From positions 56,458,619-56,522,618 of the forward strand of contig CM043952.1 of assembly GCA_014529385.2 (NCBI GenBank): DNA of 64,000 bases, written 5' to 3'. The position numbers and the translations under genes were made by a program. The stretch is from Adiantum capillus-veneris (Eukaryota; Streptophyta; Polypodiopsida; Polypodiales; Pteridaceae). Of this stretch, positions 1-8,819 are shown piece by piece. Below the pieces are notes generated by a model. The model was not told where the DNA came from. It searched no databases and saw nothing but the letters and a program-made list of their open reading frames with translations. The stretch's first letter is position 1. Every line of letters begins with the position of its first letter.

Positions 1-1
1 A

Positions 2-118
2 GCTCAAGGTGTCAAGTTTGATGAACCTGTTAGAGCTATGTTCCTGTTGATCACATTGCCGGAAAGTTGGGACACTTTTCGCACAGCTTTGAGTAATTCT
101 GCACCTCCAGATGGATGA
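2..118 (+). mobile_element. Ty1/copia gag fragment (cut by window edge)
   Basis: The frame beginning at base 2 reads through to 118 and contains LLITLPESWDTFRTAL, the conserved LP-x-SW core of copia-type gag (UBN2 family). Copia gag packages the element RNA. Only the tail of this domain is present, because the element runs off the left edge of the window. It is followed at once by (GA)n tracts. This is a fossil scrap; the family call is good, the extent unknown. Confidence 0.7.
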
Positions 119-146
119 GAGAGAGAGAGATGACATGAAAAGGAGC

Positions 147-177
<31 letters not shown>

Positions 178-203
178 ATGAAATGTTATATTAACGGCTT
201 CCA

Positions 204-626
204 TAGTTTTTCCATACGTCAACCACAAATCGACGCACACGGGTACGGAAATACGGAATAAGTATGGATCAGACTACCTGGAAATTCCACACGTCAGATA
301 GCCTTCTACATAGGATGCTTAAAAGCCTACACCATGTTTAAAACTTTATACACAAACACAAAATCATAGAAACTTTAGAAATTAGAATTTAGAGACTAGC
401 TTGTCTGCACAGTGCACACGGTACACCAATCAATCAATGACCATCATGATTCATAACTAAACAAATTTGATTGGCTAAGGCCCAAAGGCATGTGGACAAA
501 GAACAAAAAGTGGAGAGATGGAGCCTCAAAGGAATGAAGTACAGAATCACTTTCTGTACACTTCCGTACTCGGACGAGTATGGATGTACGGCTGGGCATC
601 CACACGCGTATGAAAAAAAATATGAC
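204..626. mobile_element. possible small non-autonomous DNA element inside a LINE tail
   Basis: This block interrupts the LINE 3' motif: ATTAACG is found at its left and CTTCAAAAGGCC at its right, which are contiguous in the copies at 7,243 and 7,431. Its ends are loosely inverted: T-rich then CATACG on the left, and CGTATG followed by an A-run on the right, with several TACGGA/CCGTAC words inside. No ORF is convincing. I could not define a clean target duplication, so the element class is uncertain. Confidence 0.35.
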
Positions 627-735
627 TCCTTCAAAAGGCCAAACTGACCTATGAGACCAAAAAGTTTTAAGTGGTGAATCTGATACAATGTCTGAGTATA
701 AAAAAAGAGTACAAAGGTCTCAAATGGGGGGGGGG

Positions 736-831
736 TGGTAATTTAAGAGCTGATACAATGAGTGATACAAATCAACAGAGGGGTGGTAATTTAAGAGCTG
801 ATACAATGAGTGATACAAATCAACAGAGGTA
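736..831. repeat. tandem duplication, 48 bp x 2
   Basis: A unit beginning TGGTAATTTAAGAGCTGATA occurs at 736-783 and again at 784-831 with only terminal differences. It lies within the LINE 3'-end scrap and follows a short G-run. It has no coding potential. Confidence 0.8.
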
Positions 832-1260
832 GGTGGATCTAACTCAAAAGAGATCGCCTTGGTTGCTGTCGAAACTTATCAATATCCTCCATGGTCAATA
901 CACTGACTGGGTGTCCTCCATGTCGAGCTAGAGTGATCCAGATCCTCTGCTGCAACTTCCGTCGATGCTGTGAGGTCCCTCGTGGTCGTAGGCGCCTGGA
1001 TCTACCTAGCTCGATCGCTCGATCAATCAACATACCTCTAGTGTAGGTGGGATCTGAAATCTACTGTGACTGTTGCTCCTCTAGCTATTCACTGGCTGGT
1101 GTAAAGAAACATGTGGTCTGTCTCTGAGACTCGCTCTCTCCTGATGTCCTTAACAAGCTCTCTCTATAGCTGCGCAGCTCGAGTAAAAAAAATTCGAGAC
1201 ACCTCTAGTCCTCGTATCTCATGGCTCTAGAAAGTGGTCCAAAACTCTCTCTAAACAGAC

Positions 1261-1440
1261 ACTCGAAGCAGCCTTGTATCTCATAGTACACCGGACAATG
1301 ACATGTACTGTAGCTCTGTTTCTGGCTCTATACAACATAAGTGACATATCCTTGCCTTTGCTAGTACTCCTCGAAATCTGCCGGTCTCGATTTGAAGCTG
1401 ATGCTAGGATGTGCGTATCCCATGAGATAAGTGTATATCC
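1261..1440. other. no recognisable content
   Basis: Short unassigned stretch between the LINE scrap and the first gypsy relic. A short open frame is present, but nothing in its translation is recognisable. Confidence 0.4.
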
Positions 1441-2049
1441 ATGTATCCAGGCCTAGTCACAAAGCCGTCCTCCGTGAGTTGGAGAAGATGCTCTCTCGAG
1501 GAGGACAGAAAGGGGAAGAAGCGAAGCAAGAATCAAAGTTTTGGAAAGAACAAGAAAAAGGCAAAGAAGACAAGATTCGGACCAGTTTCTGATAGTTCTA
1601 TTGAGGAGTCATCCTTTGACAGTTCAGACTCTGATGATCACATGTTTTATGCAAAGAAGAAACACTTTTACAGAGCCAAACAGTATGATTTCCTCGAAGA
1701 TAAGAACAATAAGACTAAGGAATTTCAAGAGGGTGGACAGTCAGTGAAATTTGAATCCTTTTCCGGATTCCGCGATGCTCCCAAGGCTTTGGCTTTCATT
1801 CAGCAGTTTGATATAGCATTCTCTGGAGGGCACTACTCAGAGCACTCCAAGATCAGGAGGGTAGCATCGTTCTTGAAGGGAAATGCAAGAACATGGTGGT
1901 TCACTCTTCTTTTGAGGAGAGAAGCCCCGACCAAGTGGTTGAAGTTCAAACGGCTCTTTATTTCTTCTTGGTTGTTGACCCATGAGTACGAACGAGATGT
2001 GAGAACCGCTTGGAACCATCTTCGGATGACCAAGGGTGACACTTTGGAT

Positions 2050-2109
2050 CATAGTTACTCGAAACAGGAACTGGAGGGTCCGGAACGGGAAGGGAACGTG
2101 GGGGGGGGG

Positions 2110-2142
<33 letters not shown>

Positions 2143-2481
2143 TACAAGAACGGGGCCGGAACGGTCGACTACAATAAGGCTTGAATTACCTCCATTCAGC
2201 TTTGTCCCAAATCAGCTCCTAAACAACCCCAAAACTACCCCCAAACCTACCCTCAAACGGCCACAAACCTGCGCTCAAACAGTCCCAAATCTGCCCCCAA
2301 ACAGCCCCAAATGCCTACTTTTGCCCATTCTACCCCGTTTCCCCCCATTCCGGAACACCGTTCCAGTTACACCCTATTCCGGAACGGTGTTCCCTTCTCG
2401 ACTCCGTTTTGGGAACGGGACTTATCCGGAACGCCATTTCGGAACGTTAGGGCTGCATTCCACCCGTTCCCTGGTACACTC
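2050..2481. mobile_element. hAT-like MITE with poly-G tract, copy 1
   Basis: A 432-bp non-coding insertion in G1 gag. It is flanked by a perfect 8-bp target duplication, CTTTGGAT at 2,042-2,049 and 2,482-2,489, the size made by hAT transposases. Its ends are imperfectly inverted (CATAGTTACTCG on the left; the right end reads GAGTGTACCAGGGAACGGG on the opposite strand). Inside are repeated GGAACGGG/CCGTTCC words, a G-run of about 40 bases broken by one C (2,100-2,141), and a stretch of CCCCAAAC-type repeats. The same structure recurs at 6,509-6,851. It would depend on a transposase encoded elsewhere. Confidence 0.75.
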
Positions 2482-3152
2482 CTTTGGATGCTTATTGTGA
2501 AAGATTCTAGGATTCTTTTCTACCGACCTCTTCGTTTAAGAAGGTCATTTTCAAAGAGCAGATTGAGTAGTTCTGCCAAAAGGTCAAGTTTGACAGGCAT
2601 ACTAAACAACCGCGAACAAACTCATCCATATCTTTTTTGAGTCTCGGCCAATAGAAGTAACGCTCCACACCCTTCAAGGTGGTATCAATGCCGCGGTGAC
2701 CTGTAAAAGTTGAACAATGGCACTCAGTCAAGACCTTTTCCCTCAAAGGCTATGTAACACACAACATCGTTTTCTTCATAAGGTAGCCGTCCCGTATGGA
2801 AAGCCCTGGAACTGTCTCCCCATTCTGTATTTGAGTAAAAATGTCTGCAAAGTCAGGATCAGTGGCGTACTCATATTGGTCAACCAAATCCTCGAAGCTT
2901 CTATGATGAATCGCGGAAATAGCCAAGACTAGGGACTTCTGAGACAATGCATCTGCCACTAAATTTTCTGTTCGTGAACATGGACAATCTGGAAGTGGAA
3001 CTATGACAAGATGTTCGCCCACGCATCTACTTGTCCGAAAGCTGCTTCTGTGACAAGAAGTAGCGTAGACTTTGATGATCTGTAAACGTCGGCTTCGAGT
3101 AAATAGTGTCGCCACCGTGTAAGAGCATGGATCACTGCCAATAGCTCTTTCT

Positions 3153-3458
3153 CACCCGCCCCTAGGAAAGTATTGCAATGGATTTCATCTTTGATCTCCC
3201 AAAGACAGAGTGGGCACGATGGCATCTGGACTGTCATTGATAGATTTAGTAAGCAAGCTCGCTTCATTCTAGTAAAGAAAACAGTCAAGCCGGACCATGC
3301 AAACACATTCCCACCCGCCCCTAGGAAAGTATTGCAATGGATTTCATCTTTGATCTCCCAAAGACAGAGTGGGCACGATGGCATCTGGACTGTCATTGAT
3401 AGATTTAGTAAGCAAGCTCGCTTCATTCTAGTAAAGAAAACAGTCAAGCCGGACCATT
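3153..3458 (+). repeat. direct repeat of about 159 bp within G1 integrase
   Basis: Two nearly identical copies, starting at 3,153 and 3,312 with CACCCGCCCCTAGGAAAGT, lie next to each other. Each covers the start of the integrase core. It is an internal tandem duplication in the fossil element. Confidence 0.85.
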
Positions 3459-4317
3459 TAGCGAGATTGTTCATTGCTCAAATATTTCGGTTACATGGGA
3501 TGTTTGAGACCATTGTCTCCGACAAACATTCCCGATTCACGAGTTTGTTTTGGAAGGTTATTTGGGAGAACATTGGCACGCCGTTGCAGTTCTCGTCATC
3601 ATCCACCCGTAGACAAATGGGCAATCTGTGATAGCCAATTCATTGGTTTTGGATTTATTGAAGTCTTACATCTCTGAGCAGAAGACTCAATGGGAAAAAT
3701 ATATACCTTTAGTGGAATTTGCCTACAATAACATGGTTCACTCTTCAACGGGGAAGGCGCCATTTGAAGTAATCAAAGGTGCTAAGAAGGTCCCTTCCTT
3801 GCTACACACCTCAATGGAATAAAGTCACTGATTTTCCTTTGGATTTCAGGGATACTGCTATGCTGACAATATTCTGCTGTATGACTTTATGACATGGGAA
3901 TTCCCGAAATTGAATATGAATGATTTGTACTCTCTTATGTGACTTCTTTGAGTGCAAGAACTGAAAGACGAAATGGCTGCATCATTTCGGTCTTGAAAAT
4001 CTCTATAGGCTTGATCGCAATAAGGACTAGTTCATCAGACATCAGTGAGGTCCGGGATGGATCTTGATGTGATTACTACATACGTTGCTGCAATCATGGT
4101 TTGAGATTTGGAATGAATTTTTATGTGATTGATTTGATCTGTCATGTGATGTCCTGTGATGTCATGTAAAGTGATGTGATTGTCGTCTTTGTACAAGTGC
4201 TAGATGTGTCGTGTCTAGTGCGTCGATACTTTTTAGTGTCTCCAGAATTGGTTTATGGCCTCCGTCTGTTTTGCAGGCGTAATCGAGGGCAATTACCATT
4301 CTTTCAAGAGGGGAATA

Positions 4318-4587
4318 TGTCACAAACTGATGACATGGCATGCCAACTCACAGACAAATGCCAAGAAGACACTTATCAAATTGTCCCAACTTAAGGATTA
4401 TTGCCGAGGGGCCCAAAGTGACTAGGAGATAAAAAGGGCTAGCGAAGAGGCTGCTGACGCGGCAGGGCGTACGGATTTTCGCAAATCCCACTGACTATAC
4501 GGATCTTTGCAAATCGAATTGGCTGCTTGTGGGGCCTCCTGCTTTTGAGGGGTACATTCTAGACTTGGGATGCCCAAGTTTGTTACA
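4318..4587 (+). repeat. 3' LTR of G1
   Basis: It starts TGTCACAAACTGATGACATG just after a purine-rich tract (AAGAGGGGAATA) and ends in TGCCCAAGTTTGTTACA. The same start, end and upstream purine tract are seen in the G2 LTRs, which are longer (604-615 bp), so the G1 copy is a shorter variant of that LTR family. Confidence 0.75.
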
Positions 4588-4739
4588 ACTTGGCTAAAGC
4601 ATTTTCTAAGGTTGCACTTGTTGTATGACTCGACAACAAGAGATCCAATTTTCCCTGCTCAAAAACTAAAGATATAGATTTCATAGTGCAACGGAAGGTG
4701 TTGTCAAATAAAGTGATAGGATTTCTTTTGTGGTTTCGA
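4588..4739. other. no recognisable content
   Basis: Flank of the G1 LTR. I see no gene, repeat or motif here. Confidence 0.4.
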
Positions 4740-4930
4740 TGTTTTAAAACGTTTCATTTTAAGGATTTAAAAAAGCGAAACAAGTTTCATGATACATTCA
4801 AATAAAAAATGTAAGGACACATTTCTATGTGTGTGTGTGTGTGTATGTGTGTCTATATGCATATGTATGACCTAATTTAGTTATGTATGTGTATGTATAC
4901 GTGCATACGTATACGTCTTTATGTGTTTAT

Positions 4931-5024
<94 letters not shown>

Positions 5025-5540
5025 CATATATGTATGTATGTATTTATGCATGTGCATTTATGTATATTCATATACTTGGGGGGGGGGGGGGGGTTGTACA
5101 TGCGTGAATGCCATACGCAAGACTCCTGGTTCCACGTTTTGTAAGTTTAGACAACAAGTTTCAAGGATTCGGAGTTTCACACCCATGAAACGGGCTTTTA
5201 TGTCACGGTGGGTAGCAAGGGAAAACGCGTGGAAGAGGGAAGAGGAGAGAGGAAAACACTAGAGAGAGAGAGAGAGTGGTACAAGCCGTGTGGGTATGGT
5301 CACCATGAAACGCGTTTCAAGTGGTTTCGGACAAGTGAATAGTTTCGAGCCTTGAAACGTTTCATTGAGCAAGTGAAACACATGCCATATCGCTTACAAA
5401 AAGTTACCATAGTTTGAGGTTTTAGGACCTTTCAAAATCCTATATGCATGTTTCGTCCCACCTTTGATTGTGCTCTATCATTAGATTGAAACGTTTCATG
5501 GTGAAACATCACGTTTCCTGTTGAGGGTGAAATTGTCAAA
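4740..5540. repeat. GAAACGTTTC-rich segment, possible MITE
   Basis: The palindromic word GAAACGTTTCA or a near match recurs at both edges (about 4,750-4,790, and 5,305-5,510), with many single GAAAC/GTTTC words between. Clustered subterminal palindromes are typical of small DNA transposons, where they bind transposase. The interior holds a long microsatellite and a G-run. No clear terminal inverted repeat or target duplication was found, so the call is tentative. Confidence 0.35.
4828..5093. repeat. compound microsatellite (GT)n, (AC)n, (AT)n and a G-run
   Basis: (GT)n lies at about 4,829-4,856, (AC)n then a very long (AT)n run at about 4,930-5,019, and a G-run at about 5,078-5,093. Open frames across it are translated repeats (IYIYIY), not genes. 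Confidence 0.9.
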
Positions 5541-5577
5541 GTCATCGATGTTAAATCCTAGAGTTAGGAAGAGAATG

Positions 5578-5580
<3 letters not shown>

Positions 5581-5637
<57 letters not shown>

Positions 5638-5770
5638 ACTATCGTCCTCGGAGGTCAAATATGACCTATGGGACCAAATGAACATGTTACGTGGTGTGAG
5701 TGGAGGTCATAAGTGACTCTCGATGCTCAAAAATGGCTGAAATGAGCGTCGCATAGAGAGTCCACATCGT

Positions 5771-5827
<57 letters not shown>
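5581..5827 (-). mobile_element. short LINE 3' tail between two (GA)n tracts
   Basis: Between (GA)n at 5,581-5,632 and (GA)n at 5,774-5,827 lies about 140 bp whose minus strand carries the shared LINE 3' motif (GGTCCCATAGGTCATATTTG, then GAGGACG) running directly into (TC)n. It is a severely 5'-truncated LINE copy flanked on both sides by the same dinucleotide tract. Confidence 0.6.
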
Positions 5828-5832
<5 letters not shown>

Positions 5833-6256
5833 TGAACCAACCAACTTAGCAATAAATTCGATGAGTATACACTGGGGACAGAGGTGCCTCGTATACACTA
5901 ACTTGGGGCCTTCTGAACCCCCCTCAACAAATCGCCCTACTCAGAATCATAACAAATAAGTAACATAAATATCTATTAGACAAGTTAAATAACGGAATCG
6001 CCCAAGGCATTCAATTGAGATGCATAAACTTTAACTCCCTCTACACAGCTCATAGTGGACATATGTTGGAAGACCAAGTCAATGAAAATGCTACCATGGA
6101 CACCCCAATAGTGCATCTACAACCGGATACACCTTGGATTTGCAACCACCAACTTGTCACCTAAAAAGAATGCCATCTTGAGCATTGGATGCCTTATAGA
6201 AAGTTAAATTGTTGACCACACTAGGTCCCCATTCGTGAACTATGAACACATCACAT
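5828..6256. other. no recognisable content
   Basis: About 430 bp of AT-rich sequence with no supported gene, element end or repeat. Confidence 0.4.
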
Positions 6257-6442
6257 CCAAGATTTTACAAGAAAATGAACTTTGGAACACATCTTGTCCC
6301 ATACTCGATCCAACAAAAATGGATTGTTTGAAGCACATCCATAGTGTTTCCAAGATTTTAAATGAAAATGAACTTTGGAACAAATCTTGTCCCACACTCC
6401 AGCCAACAAAAATGGATTGTTTGAAGCACATCCATAGTGTTT
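6257..6442. repeat. tandem duplication, 93 bp x 2
   Basis: A unit starting CCAAGATTTTA and ending CATCCATAGTGTTT occurs at 6,257-6,349 and 6,350-6,442 with a handful of substitutions. An 83-codon plus-strand frame spans both units, but nothing suggests that it is a gene. Confidence 0.85.
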
Positions 6443-6508
6443 TATATGTGTCATGTTGGTTCCTTGCCAGATGCAATGTTCTTTGAGCTTCGACACACGG
6501 ATTCAAAC

Positions 6509-6851
6509 CATAGTTACTCGGAACGGGAATGGGGAACGGGAACAGGAGGGTCCAGAACGGGATGGGGAGGGGGGGGGGGGGGGGGGGACCGCAACGGGAA
6601 CGGGGCCGGAACGGTCGACTAAACTAAAGCTTGAATTACCTCCATTCAGTTTAGTCCCAAATAAACTCCAAAACTGCCCCCAAACCTGCCCTCAAACTGC
6701 ACCAAATATGTCCCCCAAACAGCCCCAAATGCCTACTTTTACCCGTTCCGCCTCGTTCCCCCCGTTCTCGACTCCGTTTCGGGAATGGGACTCGTCCGGA
6801 ACGCCGTTTCAGAACGTTTGGGTTGTGTTCCGCCCATTCCCTGTTACACTA
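6509..6851. mobile_element. hAT-like MITE with poly-G tract, copy 2
   Basis: A second copy of the 2,050-2,481 element, 343 bp, flanked by an 8-bp duplication with one mismatch (ATTCAAAC at 6,501-6,508; ATTCAAGC at 6,852-6,859). It begins CATAGTTACTCGGAACGGG; its right end read on the other strand is TAGTGTAACAGGGAATGGG, giving imperfect terminal inverted repeats of about 19 bp. It keeps the central G-run (6,567-6,587) and the CCCCAAAC block. Two independent target sites with 8-bp duplications define the boundaries well. Confidence 0.78.
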
Positions 6852-6959
6852 ATTCAAGCAACAATGAAGTGGACTCTAACACAAAGGTCCAAATCCAGTA
6901 TTGGGAGCACCAATTGCCCCTCTCTGCCGCTCACATGCCTCTCTCTAGCTGAAGCATGT

Positions 6960-7388
6960 TAAGGCAAATGCCACCTAGCTAGGAATCGAGTTCCAAGGCT
7001 GAGCCATGCAATGCCCCTTGGTAAATCCATTGTCACTGCTGTCCTCGTCAAGCTATTCCAACATAGTGAATCTGATACCATGTCCGGAATCAAAAAGAAC
7101 TGAAACAAAAATACTACTACTACAAGCTGGGACTGTATGGATGTGCCAGCTAATACAAAGGGTGCCCAGTACAATGTGTAGTACAAAGAGAGAAGAGGGG
7201 GGGGGGGGGGGGGGGGGGGATATGGTAGAGAGAAATGAAATGAAATGTTATATTAACGTCTTCAAAAGGCCAAAATGACCTATGAGACCAATCAGTTACA
7301 AAATAGTGAATCTAATACCATGTCTGGGTACAAAAGAACTAGAAAAGAACTAGAAGTGGAACAAAATACTACTACTACTACTACAATC

Positions 7389-7424
<36 letters not shown>
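6960..7424 (-). mobile_element. two LINE 3'-end scraps in a row, antisense
   Basis: Read on the minus strand, two segments each end in the shared LINE 3' motif (GGTCTCATAGGTCA then GGCCTTTTGAAGACGTTAA then ATTTCATTTCATTT). One ends at 7,243 followed by a C-run; the other ends at 7,431 followed by (TC)n at 7,424-7,390. Upstream of each lies GTAGTAGTAGTATTTTTGTT- and GACATGGTATCAGATTCACT-like sequence, also found at 14,760-14,840. They are 5'-truncated copies of the same family. A G-run lies at 7,197-7,219. Confidence 0.65.
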
Positions 7425-7427
<3 letters not shown>

Positions 7428-7632
7428 AATGAAATGAAATGTTATATTAACGTCTTCAAAAGGCCAAAGTGACCTATGAGACCAGAAAGTTACAATGTGG
7501 TGGATCTGATACAAAGTCAGAGTACCAAGATGACAAAATGACAAAATAAATTAATTAAATAAAAATAAATTAAATAAAGAGAGAGAGAGAGAGAGAGATT
7601 AAATAACAACTTATGCAGTCGAGAAAACAGAC

Positions 7633-7747
7633 CTCCACTTTTTTCTGGGTGAAATTGAACTGCATGGACATTTCCTTTCTTAACCGCAGCCACAAAGTCC
7701 TCACCATAGTTGCAAGTGGCAAGTAGCCAGTCTTTGTTTGCTGCAGA
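7633..7747 (-). CDS. HISN4: HISN4 exon d (catalytic His/Glu)
   Basis: 115 bp. The in-frame acceptor is TTAAAAAG, giving [18 protein letters not shown], then [16 protein letters not shown] with the His-Glu pair. The likely donor is GAG|GTCTGT at 7,632-7,631. Reading on instead gives about 13 further codons before a (TC)n tract. The downstream HisF exons are not found in the remaining 7.6 kb. Confidence 0.8.
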
Positions 7748-8396
7748 CTTTTTAAGGTGAGGCTAAATTAATAAAGGACATAGTTTCACCTAGACTAGCT
7801 ACTGATAAGCCTAATGCTGAGCAAGTAAAGTGATACTTACAGGCATAGCACGGTAAGAGTGCACAAAATACACATGATGTCTCTCTATACCATGTAACAA
7901 ACTGGAAGGTTTTTTGACATTTAATCTATTCCACCCAATGTGAGGCACCTTGAGCCCTTGCGAGGAATCAAACCGTCCCACCACACCTGAAATGATGCCA
8001 AGGCCTTGCACTGCGGAATGTCACAAAAAAGAGAGTCAAGAGCAGAAAAAGGGAAGAGATCTTGACTTTAACTCGGATCAATCAATAGAATTTACCATTG
8101 CCTTTTTCCTCGCTGCTTTCAAACAAAAGCTGCATACCAAGACAAATTCCCAAAAATGGCCTGTCTTGCTTTATAAATTCACATAATGGCTCCACCAATC
8201 TACAATTAACAAAAGAAATAATGATGACTATTGAGAATACTATTAAAGATGCTAGCACTTCTCCTAGTGCATTCAATGCATCAATCAACTCCTCTCAATA
8301 CCCTTGCTTGGTAAGGAAGTCCATTGCAGCACCAAAAGCCCCGACACCTGGAAAAATCAGTCGGTCTGCCTTTATGATATCCTCTGGTTGTTTGAC
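7633..8396 (-). CDS. HISN4: HISN4 (HisHF), glutamine-amidotransferase exons, partial gene
   Basis: Imidazole glycerol phosphate synthase makes imidazole glycerol phosphate and AICAR, the fifth step of histidine synthesis, in plastids of plants. Plants fuse the ammonia-producing HisH domain to the HisF cyclase. Four exons (8,302-8,396; 8,096-8,199; 7,841-8,010; 7,633-7,747) join in frame through GT-AG introns in phases 2, 1 and 0, to give about 161 residues. Visible: [15 protein letters not shown], the nucleophile elbow [15 protein letters not shown] (catalytic Cys), [21 protein letters not shown], and [13 protein letters not shown] (catalytic His and Glu). No stop interrupts the exons. The N-terminal exon(s) and all of HisF are not seen. 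LINE scraps and microsatellites abut both sides. It is either a live gene with very long introns or a gene fragment. Confidence 0.85.
7841..8010 (-). CDS. HISN4: HISN4 exon c
   Basis: 170 bp between acceptor CATTCCGCAG and donor GTAAGT. It encodes [26 protein letters not shown] and [13 protein letters not shown], all strongly conserved in plant HisHF. It leaves in phase 0. Confidence 0.88.
8096..8199 (-). CDS. HISN4: HISN4 exon b (catalytic Cys)
   Basis: 104 bp between acceptor TTAATTGTAG and donor GTAAAT. It encodes [20 protein letters not shown] and [14 protein letters not shown]. The GICLG motif holds the catalytic cysteine of class I glutamine amidotransferases. It leaves in phase 1. Confidence 0.88.
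8302..8396 (-). CDS. HISN4: HISN4 exon a
   Basis: 95 bp after an acceptor TTGTGCAG. It encodes [19 protein letters not shown] and on to FLTKQ, the oxyanion-strand region of HisH. It ends CAAGG before donor GTATTG (phase 2). Confidence 0.85.
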
Positions 8397-8420
8397 CTGC
8401 ACAAGACTCAACGTTCAGTC

Positions 8421-8424
<4 letters not shown>

Positions 8425-8494
<70 letters not shown>

Positions 8495-8770
8495 GCACGT
8501 CGTCTGCTGCACTCTCTCTCTGCCTACGCGCAGCGCGCAGCCCTGCCTACACGTGGCCCTGCACACCAGCAGGCCATGACAGTCTGCTGCTCGCGCGGGA
8601 CTCCATGAGCTGCCTGCTGCTCGCCACTGCTCTCGCCACAGTCCTCAACAGCCCAGCACCCCTGCGCAGCATTGTTGTGGAGCACACCTGCCGCCATTGC
8701 CCCCTACGCAGAACTGCCGTGGACACCTGTGCGCAACACTGCAGCAAGGGTGAACCCCATATGAATGAGT
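8425..8770 (+). mobile_element. (CT)n tract followed by LINE E-like 5' region
   Basis: (CT)n at 8,425-8,492 runs straight into GC-rich sequence full of CTGCTG, GCGCGCAG and GCCATGAC words. The 5' leader of LINE E begins the same way, directly after (TC)n at 36,800, with the same word content (GCCATGACCTGCTG, CTGCGCGCA). The similarity is compositional and patchy, so I read this as a possible remnant of a LINE E-type 5' end next to the HISN4 exons. No ORF is supported. Confidence 0.35.
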
Positions 8771-8819
8771 GAACCAGTCAACCTACGGGTTTCAAGAAGT
8801 GGTTTCTCCGTGCGATCGT

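Larger units (their letters stand above)
121..1260 (-). mobile_element. 5'-truncated LINE 3' end, antisense, split by an insertion
   Basis: Read on the minus strand, the segment ends with the 3' motif shared by LINEs A, B and E: GGTCTCATAGGTCA-GGCC near 660-628, then the GTTAATATAACATTTCAT part at 203-180, then (TC)n at 171-121. The two halves of the motif are separated by 204-626, which looks like a later insertion. Minus-strand codons at 839-1,033 (IDRAIELGRSRRLRPRG) resemble plus-strand codons near 14,625 (IDRALELRKSRRPRLR), so both are the same LINE family's 3' region. The outer limit near 1,260 is a guess. Confidence 0.55.
1441..4587 (+). mobile_element. G1: Ty3/gypsy relic, rearranged, with 3' LTR
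   Basis: A fossil chromovirus-type Ty3/gypsy element of the same family as G2. Parts: gag on the plus strand (about 1,500-2,049, resuming at 2,490 after a MITE insertion; SDSDDHMFYAKKKHFYRAKQ is shared with G2); RNase H and the integrase zinc-binding region (HRGIDTTLKGVERYFYWPRL) on the minus strand between about 2,507 and 3,150; integrase core on the plus strand (DGIWTVIDRFSKQARFI and SDKHSRFTSLFWK) to 3,822; then a 3' untranslated region, a purine tract and a 3' LTR. The mixed orientations show internal rearrangement. It has many breaks and is clearly old. No 5' LTR is recognised. Confidence 0.8.

Noticed and set aside
4887-5262. Open frames across the (AT)n/(GT)n block
   Set aside because: They translate as IYIY/HTHT repeats; this is a microsatellite, not a gene. 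Frames over the (GA)n/(CT)n tracts elsewhere (RERE, SLSL) were dropped for the same reason.
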